DNA of 64,000 nucleotides from Coenobita brevimanus. Taxonomy: Eukaryota; Arthropoda; Malacostraca; Decapoda; Coenobitidae. The stretch is taken from assembly GCA_032717465.1 (NCBI GenBank), contig CM064632.1:27087701-27151700 (forward strand), written 5' to 3'. Positions 46,926 through 58,546 of this stretch are shown here, in pieces. Every line of letters begins with the position of its first letter. The stretch's first letter is position 1. The notes below the pieces were generated by a model. The model saw nothing but the letters and a program-made list of their open reading frames with translations. It was not told the DNA's origin and ran no database searches. A program made the translations under genes and the position numbers.

Positions 46926-47636
46926 TAGACTGATAGACAGCTCTATGCGAGCCTGGGAATGGGAAATGATCTTGCAAGTTACACTGAGGAAAAGCTGACG
47001 ACAGATTACGAAGTAGCCAGTCAGTTAGTTGTCAGCAATTCACCCGGTGAACAAACCCTTGTTGACCATACACACACATACACACATACTCACACACAGG
47101 CTTCTAGAACTTTCCAATCACAGGGAACACACGTGATACGACTTCTGTTTCAGAATTTAGGAAAGAGAGCTCAGAAGGAAGCTAGCCATAGAACAGACAG
47201 GTCGCAGGGAGAAGGGCTTAGCAACTTGAGAGAGAGACAGAGACAGCGAGACAGAGAGATAGCTAGCGGGACTCTACTTTATACTCCGCTCTGTGTGAGA
47301 GACTTGTTAATATTTCCAAGACAAATAAAAATAGTTCCATACTATTCTTTACCTCTCCTTGTCATTGAATGACAAATGGGAACTCAAGAATATCTACTTA
47401 CAAAGCTACTCAAGTATAACAACCGCTCATCCACAAGTCTAATATATATATAACTCCACTACAAGTAACTACAAAGTCTTTTATGACAATTGGTGGCAGC
47501 GGTGGGATATGTACGACCGGACCGGTGAACCCTGTTAAGTATATTGGCATACGTGGGCAAGTCAGCGACAAAGTCCGCACCTGCTACGTCAGAGGGGATT
47601 TCCCACTCATCATCCGACTTCCTGCTTCTATCTGTC
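46926..47636. other. Spacer between two inverted SINE-2 tails
   Basis: Short CA run near 47,070-47,098 and AGAGACAGAGACAG words near 47,230-47,260. No gene seen, despite a 137-codon frame (46,959-47,372) without family features. Confidence 0.5.
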
Positions 47637-47790
47637 TCTCTATCTATCTATTATGATTTGTAATTATAATATGGACTCATAACAATGAAATTAAAATCCT
47701 TAAACTGTTCCCTGCCCCAGCCCAGATTCGAACCTAGGTCCATTAGGACTGCAGGCCACTCCACTACCAATTCAACCACTGCCCTCCCAC
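47637..47790 (-). mobile_element. SINE-2 copy 2 with tRNA-like head, minus strand
   Basis: Minus strand: the head GGGCAGTGGTTGAATTGGTA (A-box-like) and TAGGTTCGAATCTGGGC (B-box-like), a short linker, then the shared tail TTATGAGTCCATATTATAAT and a GATAGATAGA run. This is the layout of a tRNA-derived SINE. Confidence 0.75.
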
Positions 47791-48786
47791 TACTACTACT
47801 ACTACTGTTAATATTATTATTATTATTATTATTCACCCGATCGCCTAAGAGCAAGGGTGTTTGTTCCTATTTGTCTGTTTTTCTGTCTTTTCGTCTGTGT
47901 CTATCTGTCTGTCTGAGAGTAAGATTACCGAAAAACTATTGGACAGACTTGCACGAATTTGAGGAGCATCAGAAGAACTGGTAATTAATCTGGGGGCGAA
48001 ATAGGTCACAGGTCAGACCGACTCAACAGTTCTGACACATTACTGACTAAACCTGGTCAATGTGTGGCGGACAGGAAAGGGTGACGTGATTCAGTTTCAA
48101 GAACAGAGGTACAGGTCGCAGGGCAAGGGTAGATGTCTGGTCCATAACTCACGACACCTTTGATTCGATTTGGATAAAACTTGGCGGACGGGTTTGAGGT
48201 TGGACAAGGATGGAATTACTCCATATAAGGTACTGTAATGTCAACTTAACTACTATTGATCCGATTTGAACTAAACTACGTGGATGGGTTAAGGGTCAGG
48301 TAAGGATGATGTAGACCGATTCTGAGAGCAATCGTTCAAGGGTTCATTCACGGTGACGAATTACACTATACACAGTGGATCAGAGGCAAGGAGGGAGTTT
48401 CAGTTCATCACGCCAATATGGTTATTTTCCAACAATCGTTTTATCATCACTTTACAAAATAACAGGTGTTCACTGACTGTGTGCACAGTCTATTAGACCG
48501 ATTGTCCGACGCGGGTGTTGCAATTTCTGACAGCCTCTTGTTTTAGGATGCTAAGTTGCCCTTCAGGTGAGCTCGCTCTCTCTCTCTCTCTCTCTCTCCC
48601 CGTGATAAACTCCTAATTAATTTTCGGGTTGCATATCACGACCGGTTGTTCTATGGGAAGGTGAACCGGGCAGCACATTTGAGAAAAAAATAAAAAAAAG
48701 TCTTATGACATTGATTTCGAGCAATCCGTCACCAAAAATATGGAGGGTAATAATTCTCTCTCAGACCAGCGCAAGTATAGAAACAC
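47791..48786. other. Spacer, interspersed-repeat-like with recurring GATTTG...AAACT phrases
   Basis: Short ACT/ATT runs to 47,832. Then phrases such as TTCGATTTGGATAAAACTTG and TCCGATTTGAACTAAACTAC recur about every 80-100 bp to 48,330. (CT)n near 48,576-48,598. Similar phrasing (GATTGGATTGGAAATTG) occurs near 61,138. Probably a diverged mobile element; class unknown. Confidence 0.4.
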
Positions 48787-48995
48787 GATACCTTCTTTAA
48801 CTTGGCCTAAAACTGCCGCCTCTCCGTCTTAACTGCTGAGTTGTAACAGAATATTAACGCTAGAATAAGGTGCCGGTCATGAAGTGCTACGTAAACGATG
48901 CAGAGTAGAAGCTGCTGTATTTTTCCCCCACAAACTTACGTGTAATAAGCTCCAAAAGGATGGAATATTAGCCAAGTTAGAGTAACATGAGTACA
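48787..48995. mobile_element. MITE-B copy
   Basis: Left end ATACCTTCTTTAACTTGGCC then TAAAACTGCCGCCTCTCCGT. Right end GCTCCAAAAGGATGGAATAT then TAGCCAAGTTAGAGTAAC. Inverted ends as in the other copies. Confidence 0.82.
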
Positions 48996-49094
48996 GTCTC
49001 CAGACATTATATATGTGCTAATTGCTTAAGATTTTCACATCGAAGGGTGGAACCTCATGTGCCCAGCTCCAGTCAGTATCGTGTCCATTTAATA

Positions 49095-49246
49095 CGCCTT
49101 CTGAAGTTGGTTTAATGCCACTGAAAGCAGTAGACTTCTGGAGTGGGTTTAATACCACAGAAGGCAGTAGACTTCTGGAGTGAGTTTAATGCCACTGAAG
49201 GTGGCAGACTTCTGGAGTTGGTTTAATGCCACTGAAGGCAGTAGTA
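49095..49246. repeat. 37-bp minisatellite, 4 units
   Basis: Units of CTTCTGGAGTGGGTTTAATA then CCACAGAAGGCAGTAGA with a few differences. The last unit runs into AGTATGTC. Confidence 0.88.
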
Positions 49247-49260
49247 TGTCATTCCATTAA

Positions 49261-49488
49261 GCCCTCACACATTCCCACCCAGTACAGTCCCTCGATGACT
49301 TAAATTTACTACGGCATTTTTAAACACACCCACGCTAACACAAACTTCTCACTGTAAACTCCTAAAGCCTGTATGCCCTCACACATTCCCACCCAGTACA
49401 GTCCCTCGATGACTTAAATTTACTACGGCATTTTTAAACACACCCACGCTAACACAAACTTCTCACTGTAAACTCCTAAAGCCTGTAT
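49261..49488. repeat. Exact 114-bp tandem duplication
   Basis: The block starting GCCCTCACACATTCCCACCC at 49,261 is repeated without any change I can see from 49,375 to 49,488 (both end AAAGCCTGTAT). Perfect identity suggests a very recent event, or an assembly artefact. Confidence 0.95.
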
Positions 49489-49574
49489 CCGTGTGTGGGC
49501 GAAAGGTGGAGGTGGGCCACTTCTCTAAAAAAAACTATCTACCTGTTATCTGACACAAGGTACCTTAATCCCGT

Positions 49575-49816
49575 AAAGGCTGGTCAGAAACAAATCGCCT
49601 CCACTAAACTCAGGCCTTTGCTATTTGACTGCCCTTCCTCCAACTCATATCTCCATCTCATTTATCTCTCCATCCCATAACTTCATCACTCTCCCCTCCC
49701 CTCTCTCTCCTTCACTTCACTAACATACAATCTTACAGCCGTTCTCTCATTCTCCATCCTTACCACAGGGCCAAAAGTATCTGAAAATATTATAAATACA
49801 TTTTACCACACCTACA
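49575..49816 (-). pseudogene. LINE-B 3' tail, distal half split by piggyBac-2
   Basis: Minus-strand LINE-B sequence: CAGAAACAAATCGCCTCCAC, then TTCCTCCAACTCATATCTCC and TCTCATTCTCCATCCTTACC match the reversed copy at 2,560-2,760 in order. It is cut at the TTAA at 49,817. The upstream half of the same copy resumes at 57,107 beyond piggyBac-2. Confidence 0.82.
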
Positions 49817-50449
49817 TTAACCCGTCACGTTCCGAGCTATTTCGCACCTCCGACACCCCCCAATCCCGAGCTATTTTGGAAAAAAAAAAATTTGGCTAAA
49901 ACTTCCGCTTTTGTTGAGAAACAAAGGAGAATCACCAAGAAAGGGCTTACCGTGGTCCATAAGTGGTCGGAACAGGTGAGGTTCCCCGCGCCAAGTATCG
50001 TATTCTATCATTGACGTGTGAGTCGCTCACGTTTTCTATGGTATGTAATTTTGGGAGAAACCACAAGCAACACTTCTACATTTATTAAATTTGAACTAAT
50101 AAACAATAAGAGTAACAATAAAATGAATTTCATTGACATATATATGAAAAATAAGCATTGTACCTTCGCGCAAACATAGCGAGTTGGGTCAGAGTGGTAA
50201 CACGCTATGTGCTAAGTTTCTTGTTTCCGTCAACATGTCATTTTTTCTATTTGTATACAACTGTTTCAATGCCATTTTACCATTTTGTACTGTTTGTAAA
50301 TGTTTTCAGTTGTTTTCATTCATTACAATGACATGTAGCACAACTATAGTGCACATCTGCTTACTCAGCGCACTCGCTATGACTCGTATTTCAACATACC
50401 ATATTGTTTTATCACTTTCATAGTATTGTTTTCTTTATATTGAACCTTT

Positions 50450-51160
50450 CCTCCACCACTATAAATGTTTTCAAGTATTTACATTCATTACGAGGGCATT
50501 TAGCGAAATCTAGCACATATTCACGTAGCAATCACAATCTCTACCACTCGTGTTTCAATTTCTACTTTATTTCTCCAGTTCCAAATATACTTCCCCACTT
50601 ACATTACACCCGTTTACACCCAATACTGCACTATACATATTTACGGGCCTTATTTATTCAACTGAGCATCAGAATATCGCACCAAATACTCTCGCAATGA
50701 ATGTTTCGACTAAGATAATACTCATACACTTACATAATAATTTCCCACTTATATTACACCCGTTTCCACTTGTAGACTCCTATTTACATATAGACGGGCC
50801 TTATTTATTCCAACGAGCGTCAGAAAATCGCACTTATATACACTTGCTAGAAATAGTTTGACTTAGAATAAATTTCAGCATTTACAAAAATTACAACTAA
50901 TAGTACACCCGTTTGCATTTTTCATACTAATATTTACATATTTACTGGCTTATTTATGCCACTGAGCGTCAGAATATCGCACAACAATACCCTCGTTAGG
51001 TATGTTTCCACTTAGATCATATTTATACACTTACATAATAATTTTCCACTTATATTACACCCGTTTCCACTTACATACTACTATTTACAGATCTACGGGC
51101 CTTATAATTACAATGAGCAACTGTTTGTCGCATTTATTTCTGAGTATCAGCGTCATATCG
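50450..51160. repeat. ~150-bp tandem repeat in the piggyBac-2 subterminal region
   Basis: The word TTACACCCGTTTCCAC recurs at about 50,603, 50,753, 50,902 (variant) and 51,054. Each unit also carries ACGGGCCTTATTTATT and GAGCGTCAGAATATCGCAC. Four diverged units plus a weaker start lie between the left end and the transposase C-terminus. Confidence 0.85.
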
Positions 51161-51189
51161 CATTCACAGCACATCAGAAGTAACTCACT

Positions 51190-52872
51190 AAAACAAGGGT
51201 GAATGCAGAGACCCACGTCACACTCCAAGCGCTCATAGCGAGTGCCTTTTAGTGGTGGGTCTCACTCGGGAATTACTACACACGTGACACCTGCGTTGGG
51301 GCCTAGGTCTATTTGGCTGGGGAGGTATAGGAGTGGGGAAATGGGGGGCGGATATTCTCAGGGGAGCTTGGGCGGTAGGGGCAGTGCGCGTACGGTGTTG
51401 GGCCTTTCAATTGCATACCGGGCAAAAATCTCTCGTGTTAGCTCCCTCACAAACCCTTCAAAGGTTTCCTGAACTCCTGTTGTCATGGCGTGCAGGTGGT
51501 GGCAATTCAAGGCAGTTATATCTAGCAAGTGAAAGAAGAGCTTCTTGTGCCACATCAACGTGGTCCTGGCACACTCGACAGTGGATATCATGAAGTCTGA
51601 CTGGTCCACCAAGCGCATGTTGATGTTGTAATCGAGGACACACTCAGGTTTCTATATGTGGCACCTGTTCTCGCTCCGGTAATCCACGGACTCTGTACAG
51701 TGCATCAAGGGGCGGTGAATCGTGGACAAGAGGCTGGCTTCTCGATTGTGGTTCCACACTGTTACAAGCATACTGTTGGCCTGGAAGAAGACAACCTCAT
51801 TTCTGTCAAGTTTGCACCCCATCTTGACCATGTGACGCCGGTTCACCTTGACGGTACCACAGATTCCCATGTCATGCCTGTGTAGATAACGAGCGAGAAG
51901 AGGGCTAGTGTACCAGTTGTCCAGGTAAAGGACGTGACCACGATGAAAGTAGTCTTCTATCATTGTCTTTTCCACTGCTCCAGACAGTCCAATACTCCGA
52001 TCTTCTATTATGTCTGTCTGTGCACTGGTGTACAAGACTATGTCTTGCACATAACCAGTCCTACAGTCACACATAACAAAGATCTTGAACCCAAAACGGT
52101 GCCTTTTGCTGGGTATGTACTGCCGAAATGAAATATTGCCTCTCCACAACACGAGACTCTCGTCTGTGACGAGGTCTCTATAGGGATAAAATGAGAAACG
52201 AAATGTTTGCCTCAGGTGATCAAAGACCAACCTAATTCGCCTCATTTTATCTGTGTCATTCGCATTTGCAGGATCATCAGCATCGTAAAAGTGGAGGCGA
52301 CTTAGAATCTGCTGAAAGCGATTACGGCTCATGACTTGGCCAAATATTGGTGTTAGCATAACAGGGTCCCTTGTCCAGTATTCTTTCGTACAATACCCAT
52401 CAAAAGTACCAGGGCAAAAAATAAAAACGTTTCTGAAACGGAGACTGGGTAATCATATTTGATACAAAGCCTGCTCCTTGTGCCCAGTCTTTCATTCTCA
52501 CGTCGCTGGCTGCTAGCAAAACGGTTTGTCTGGTCCACTGTTTCCTCCACAAAAGCCTCACTGAAAAAAATGAGGAAAAAATCCAGCCTGGTGGAATCTG
52601 GGTGAATACCGGGAGCAGTACAGCCAGCACACCCCTGCTCAGTGAAGTGGTGAATAATGGGAGAAAAATCACTCCCATCCTCCCAATTCCAACTCACAAA
52701 ACCTTCGTCCCCATCGTTGCCTTCGTCTGGGTGGGGAGGAGATGCTGGTGGGGGAGGTTGGGGAGGAGGAGGAGTGCGGAAGGTGGATGGAAAGCTGATG
52801 ACAGGGAGAGCTGGAGCTCCCGTTTCATCAGCCCTCGGGACTAAGTCCCGACCATTCCCCTTTGCTGAACTT
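51190..52872 (-). pseudogene. piggyBac-2 transposase, C-terminal part
   Basis: Minus-strand frames contain a Pro-rich lead-in, MSWNWEDGSDFSPIIHHFTE (from 52,697), then after a 1-bp frameshift near 52,385 the core MLTPIFGQVMSRNRFQQILS. The core has LVTDESLVLWRGN (first catalytic Asp, about 52,150), HVLYLDNWYTSPLL (second Asp, about 51,925) and, past an in-frame TAG at 51,652-51,654, NINMRLVDQSDFM (third Asp). A weak C-terminal ECDVGLCIHPCF zinc-finger remnant lies near 51,200. Only one frameshift and one nonsense codon affect the core, so this copy died later than piggyBac-1. The intact enzyme would move the element between TTAA sites. Confidence 0.92.
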
Positions 52873-52937
52873 TTTCAGTGTCTCAGTAACAGAGAGTAGA
52901 CCAGCATACAAGCTTCTCCAACTATCAACACCAAACT

Positions 52938-55900
52938 ACATGCACAGTACACACCACACTTCCTTTTCAAAATTTTCATAATTGCGTTGAATAACATAGC
53001 CTTGGAGTCCCAGGGGGGGGGGACCATAAATGCCCCCACCTTCAGCCCATCTCCCGGTGACGACTCAAGGTGCCTGGAACCACTGTCTGACTCTCTTCTT
53101 CTTCATTTCTGCAACATTCATGGCCTTTCCTCCAACTTTCGCTCTGTTGAGCACCACCTCTCCTTCTCTAAACCTCACCTTCTTTTCCTAACTGAGACTC
53201 AGCTGTCTGAGGCAACTGACAGCAAATCCTTTTCTGTATCTTCCTACATTCTCTATACTCATTTCAAAGCCAAAGGTGGCTGTTGTGTATATATACGCAA
53301 CAACTTATCTTGCTCTCATGTTCCTGAACTTGATTCTTCTGAATTCTCTACACTCTGGCTTCGGCTTTCCTGTCATTCTCTGACTAAATATATCTGTGCT
53401 GTTTACTTATCTCCTAATTCTACTGACCATCAAAAATTCTTTGACCATCTTACTTCTGCGATGGAACACATTCTATCCATCTCTCCTTTCTCTGAAATCT
53501 CCATTCTTGGAGATTTCAATGTTCACCACCACCTTTGGCTCTCCTCTCCTTTCACAGATCCACCTGGTGAACAAGCCTACACCTTTTCCATCCTTAATGA
53601 CCTAAAGCAGCTTGTACAGCAACCTACCCATATCCCTGACCGCCTTGAAGAGAGCTCCAACATACTTGATCTCTTCCTTACAACTAATCCTTCTGCTTAC
53701 ACTGTTAATCTTTTCTCTCCGTTGGTCTCCTCCGATCATAACCTTATCACCTTAACCTGTCCTATCGCTCCGGTACGGCCTGCGGACCCTCCAAAAAAAC
53801 GTAAGTCTCTGGCACTTTGGAGCTGCGGATTGGGAGGCCCTCAGGCAGTACTTCTTTGAATTTCCCTGGAATGATTATTGCTGTCATGGCCGGGAGCCAT
53901 CTGCGTGTGCCTTGCGCATTACGGAGGTTATTCTCTCGGGCATGGAAGCATACATTCCTTTCTCATATCCTTTGACAAACTCAAGAAAGCCTTGGTTTAA
54001 TCACGCTTGTTCTAATGCTGTCCGCAACAAGGAGAGGGCCTATAAAAGGTACCGGAGCCAACCCACCCCTGAATCACATCTTTTATACATTTCTGCCCGG
54101 AATCGTGCTAAGTCTGTTATTTGCTCTGCTAAAAATAATTTCATCCGTACAAAATGCTCTCAACTCTCCAACTCGAACTCTCCCCGCTCCTTCTGGCACC
54201 TTGCCAAAAACCTTTCTAACAACTTTACCTCATCATCCTTCCCTCCTCTTTTCTACTCTGATGGCTCTGTAGCTATTTCTTCTACTGATAAAGCAGATCT
54301 CTTCGTACAGACTTTCTCCTCCAATTCCACCTTAGACGATTCCGGTGCTGTTCCTCCATCACTTCCCCCCTCAGACTTCCTCATGGCTAACATTAAAATT
54401 TCTTCAGCTGATGTATTTTCTGCCATTGCTGGCCTCAGTACTAATAAGGAATATGGGCCTGATGGAGTCCCTCCTGTTGTTCTCAAGAACTGCGCTTCTG
54501 TGCTTACACCCTGCCTAGGCAAACTCTTTCGCCTTTGTCTGTCAACTTGTACCTTTCCCTCTTGCTGGAAGTTTGCTCTCATTCAGCCAGTCCCAAAGAA
54601 GGGTGACCATTCCCAACCCTCTAACTATCGCCCAATTGCTTTAACATCCTGTATCTCAAAAGTTTTTGAGTCTAATCTTAATAGTAAAATTTTAAAGCGT
54701 CTTTCCTATCACAACCTTCTTTCTGATCGTCAGTATGGGTTCCGTCAGGGACGCTCTACAGGCGACCTTCTCACCTACCTTTCAGACTCCTGGTCATCCT
54801 CCTTTCGGGACTTTGGTGAAAGCTTTGCCATTGCACTTGACATCTCAAAGGCTTTCGATCGAGTCTGGCATAAATCTTCAATTTCCAAACTGCCCTCTTA
54901 CGGTTTCTATCCTTCTTTCTGTGCCTTCATCTCTAGATTCCTTTCTGGTCGTTCTATAGCCGCTGTTGTAGACGGCTATCATTCATCTCCTAGATCTATT
55001 AACAGTGGTGTTCCTCAGGGCTCTGTCCTATCACCAACTCTCTTCCTTTTATTCATCAATGACCTTCTAAGTTGTACATCTAACCCTATCCACTCATACG
55101 CTGATGACTCCACCCTTCACCTTTCCATTCGATTCCCACAACGTCCATCTCAGCAGTTATTTCAACAGGCAAAGGATGAGGCTATGGCACATCTAATATC
55201 TGACTTAGCTCGTATCTCTGACTGGGGTAAAAATAATCTGGTTGTTTTTAATGCATCAAAGACTCAGTTTTTGCACCTATCAACCCGACAAAATCTTCCA
55301 CAGGTATACCCACTTATGTTTAATATTACTCAACTTAATCCTGCATCATCCTTGAACATGCATGGGGTTTCATTTGCTCGAGACTTGTCTTGGAAAGATC
55401 ATATTACATCTCTTGTAAAATCTGCTTCCAAGCAATTGGGTGTGCTAAGCCGACTCCGTTCCTTCTTTGCCCCTGCACAATTGTTGACTCTATACAGGGG
55501 TTTTATCCGCCCCTGTGTGGAGTACAACTCTCATGTGTGGGGAGGCTCCCCACATACAGCTCTTCTCAATAGGGTGGAGTCAAAGGCTTTTTGTCTCATT
55601 AACTCTCCCCCCCTTACTGACTCCCTTCAACCTCTGTCTCTTCGCCGCCATGTTGCATCTCTGTCTCTTTTCTATCACTACTTCAATGGTCACTGTTCCT
55701 TTGAACTGTCTGCATGCATTCCTCCACTTCTACGACGGGTGTGTAGCACCCGTCTAGCAGCAAACTCTCACCCCTTTTCTGTCCAACTCTCTAATGCAAG
55801 AGTTAACCGTTACTCCCAGTCCTTCATTTATGCAACATGTCAACTCTAGAACTGTCTCCCTCTGTCTGTATTTCCTGCTTCCTATGATCTCCAGTCTTTC

Positions 55901-56038
55901 AAACGCAGTGTGTCCAGGCATCTCGAAATGAATGGATCTTGAATTTGGCTCTCTCTTGTATTCTGTTTTTCTCTTGGAAGGAACAGTTTTGCGGGCTCAT
56001 GGCCTTTGGTTCCTTCTTCTTCACATAAAAAAAAAAAA
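52938..56038 (+). mobile_element. LINE-A copy 2, nested inside piggyBac-2
   Basis: Shared with copy 1 from TACATGCACAGTACACAC (5') to CACATAAAAAAAAAAAA (3' tail, 56,026-56,038). Inserted in the opposite orientation to the piggyBac-2 transposase, just after its Lys/Gly-rich region. The 5' junction could lie anywhere between about 52,860 and 52,938. I could not find a target duplication. Confidence 0.92.
52987..55942 (+). pseudogene. LINE-A copy 2 ORF, two or three defects
   Basis: Same protein as copy 1. The ATG seen in copy 1 is TTG here, so an in-frame ATG at 52,987 is used as the feature start. Endonuclease motifs [12 protein letters not shown] and SSDHNLITL are intact. A 1-bp insertion near 53,805 (GTAAGTC against GTCGTC in copy 1) shifts the frame. 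From there one frame stays open through PDGVPP, YRPIALTSCISK, GFRQGRSTGD, ALDISKAFDRVWH, GVPQGSVLSPTLF and YADDSTLH (about 55,097). A TAG at 55,847-55,849 (TGG in copy 1) cuts off the last ~31 residues. The remaining 645-codon frame is the longest in the window. Confidence 0.92.
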
Positions 56039-56849
56039 CTCCTCTTCCCTCGGCCTTTACCCTTTCCCTTTCCCTTACCCTTACCCTTACGGCCTTGTGG
56101 AACATTAGGGGGCTGTGGGGATGAAGTCTGTGAATATTGGGAAGCATAAGACGTACTGGGGAGTGGTTCCTCCCCACCTTCCCTCTCCATGACAACACCA
56201 CGTGATTCAGCATGCACCCTCACTCGCCCACGTGTCTGGGTATATACGGGAGCATAAGACGTGCTGGGGACTGGTTCCTCCCCACCTTCCCCCTCCATCA
56301 CAACCCCACGTGATTCAGCACGCACCCTCACTCACCCACGTGATACTTCCCGCCGCCTCACACCTCCACAAGAGAGCGATGACTCACTCCCGCCACTCTC
56401 ACTTTCAATACTCCTCCCTGCACTTTCCCTTTCACTCCCCACTCCCTCCACGCCACTTCCGACCTCCCCAAACAAAAGACTAGGCCCATACCTGCTCGTA
56501 AGACGTGGTGTGCGCTCGAGGCCACGATGGGTGATAATTTCTTGGCCGTACCACATGGCAGCACGTCCCACGGCTCCATCCTCGTCCTCGTAATCCGGCT
56601 CCACATCACGTTGGGGCTGCCGAGAGGATGTTGTACATTGTTTTTGTGCAGGCTGGCCCTCTCTAACAGCACGATAAGTCACGTAGCGCCTCTTCCTGGG
56701 AATTCCTCATCACTGTTGCTGCTTTCCACCTCCTCTGGTTGGACATAATCCTTGTCCACAACCTCGTCATCCAGTGGGGAATCACTGTCGCCTGTAAAGG
56801 CATCCAGGGCGGCTTGGATTTCCTCCTCTGAGAGACATTTATGCGCCAT
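56039..56849 (-). pseudogene. piggyBac-2 transposase, N-terminal part
   Basis: ATG at 56,849 opens MAHKCLSEEEIQAALDAF, an acidic start typical of piggyBac transposases. A frameshift near 56,690 moves the reading to the frame with RQPQRDVEPDYEDEDGAVG, and a further shift leads to ESRGVVMEGEGGEEP, a unit present twice about 120 bp apart (near 56,185 and 56,300). The segment ends with a basic KGKGKGKGKGKGRGK run, where LINE-A copy 2 interrupts it. The N-terminal region is disordered and acidic then basic. The catalytic core lies on the other side of the LINE. Confidence 0.8.
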
Positions 56850-57106
56850 GTCTGAGCAGGACCATTGCTAACAGGTGAGTGACCGAGCTGAGGGTGAGCG
56901 CGGGTTGCACGGGGTCCCCGAGTGTCCCCGCCTGGTGACAGGCAGGGGAAGGTCGAGAGACCCTACGTACGAAAAATCAGGCCCAAATTTTGAAAATTGT
57001 GCAAATTATCCACCTTGCAATTGCACGACGTACCAGTACATCGACGGAACTGGCAAATGCAAAATGTTGCAACGTACTCATACGTCGATGGGACGCCTCG
57101 GGTTAA

Positions 57107-57340
57107 GACCACAACGCTTCTTGAATTCTTAACATGTTTGTCAATCTTTCCAAGTAACTCCACATGCTCCTCTCAGATAACTCATTTCCAGTGCTCTCAC
57201 TTTTGACTCGTGTCCTTCCAACAAGATCCGAGCTTCACTTCCATATATTTGAGTGGGGATTACAGTACTCTTACAGCGCCTTTGTTTACTCACCTCCCTA
57301 TTCCTTACTGCTCTCAGTGAACCACGTTTCAGCACGACTA
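57107..57340 (-). pseudogene. LINE-B tail, proximal half split by piggyBac-2
   Basis: The minus-strand translation gives TQIYGSEARILLEGHESKV, RALEMSYLRGACGVTWKD, the same motif as 2,385-2,470 (TYGSEAWALLEGH). It runs up to the TTAA at 57,103, and the continuation of LINE-B lies at 49,816 and below. Confidence 0.82.
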
Positions 57341-57915
57341 GCGTGGGCTGTCTATGCATGTTAGGCGTGTGCAAGGCGGTCATTTCAATACACACACACA
57401 CACACACTATGACATGTCTCCCATGTTGAGTGTGTTGGTGGAAAGAGCAAAACACCATAGATCTTACTGTGCTCAAGGAATTAATGGATGCAGGGTCTTA
57501 CTACTGCAAGATCTCTTTCCTAAGTACAATATAGAAAGTGACCATAACATCATTAAAGTAATAATGTGTCATCGTACTAATTTATGTAACTTCTTTACCT
57601 GCACAATTTGCTGCATATGGAATTTTGAGGAGACTTTATTTACCATACTGCCTTTCGCCTACTGGCTCATGGTCACGCAGTTTCAAGTCCGTAATTAAAG
57701 GTTCCTCCATGAATTAACTTCTGAAAATACCTTACTCAGCTCTTTTGCTCTTCTGGGAGTAACAAAGTATTGAATTCCTTTTCTTTATCCTATCTATTCA
57801 CTAGTTTACGAGTATATCTGCTTGCAAAGAAAATGGATATCAAATCTATTATACAGACAAGCTATACCAACACATACACGTTTTTCTAAATTTTATCAAA
57901 TCCCATCAGTTGATG

Positions 57916-57981
<66 letters not shown>

Positions 57982-58435
57982 GTTTCATCCCTTGCAACAA
58001 CAGTAGCTGAACAAAATTCTATTTGATATAATAACTGACTTAGCCCTCAGCTGCCTCGTTAAATAATTCAATCTGTGTTTGTCTGGTCGCTTCATTCGCT
58101 TCAACCTCGACATCAATGTACACCTCGTTCTGTTAATTCTATTCATTAAAAAAAAAAAAAAGTGTTAAATTTGGCGACGCGAAATGGCAATCAGTGTGGT
58201 GAAGCGACATTTCAACTAATCTATTTTTCAGGTACAAATTTAACAATGGCAAACTCCAGCCCATAAGAGGGTTGGAATCTATGAGGCGAAATTCCTTCCT
58301 ACTGGGTTACCTTGCACGTTCTGAGTCCTAAATTAAGAAAGGAAATTTAAACTTAATTTAATACCGTGACATTCCAAAATATTAAAAAGATATTACAACT
58401 CTGTTTATTTTTTAGATTATAAATGAAGTCAAGAA
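57341..58435. other. Spacer with a long (CT)n
   Basis: (CA)n near 57,390-57,408 and (CT)n at 57,921-57,979. The rest shows no feature. The 114-codon frame at 57,354-57,698 has no family features. Confidence 0.55.
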
Positions 58436-58546
58436 TATGTTGTAAAATATCACCACATTCTCGCTATGTTGTAAAATATCACCACATTGTCTTATGTTGT
58501 AAAATATCATCACATTCTAGGTATGTAGTAAAATATCACCACATTT
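58436..58546. repeat. ~30-bp minisatellite, 4 units
   Basis: ATGTTGTAAAATATCACCAC then ATTCTCGCT, repeated four times with small changes. Confidence 0.88.

Larger units (their letters stand above)
49817..57106 (-). mobile_element. piggyBac-2 DNA transposon with nested LINE-A (7,282 bp between TTAA sites)
   Basis: TTAA at 49,817-49,820 is followed by CCCGTCACGTTCC. GGGACGCCTCGGG is followed by TTAA at 57,103-57,106. The ends share CCCG and CGT.CC as short imperfect inverted repeats. The transposase lies on the minus strand (56,849 to about 51,190) and is interrupted by LINE-A copy 2. Without that LINE the element would be about 4.2 kb. It inserted into a LINE-B copy whose two halves flank it. 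Confidence 0.85.

Noticed and set aside
53798..53812. GTAAGT near the frame break in LINE-A copy 2 as a splice donor
   Set aside because: Copy 1 lacks it, the difference is a single inserted base, and no matching acceptor restores the ORF. A random indel explains it.
56066..56090. CCCTTACCCTTA words as a telomere-like repeat
   Set aside because: Arthropod telomeres are usually TTAGG. This run encodes the Lys-Gly stretch of the piggyBac-2 transposase.
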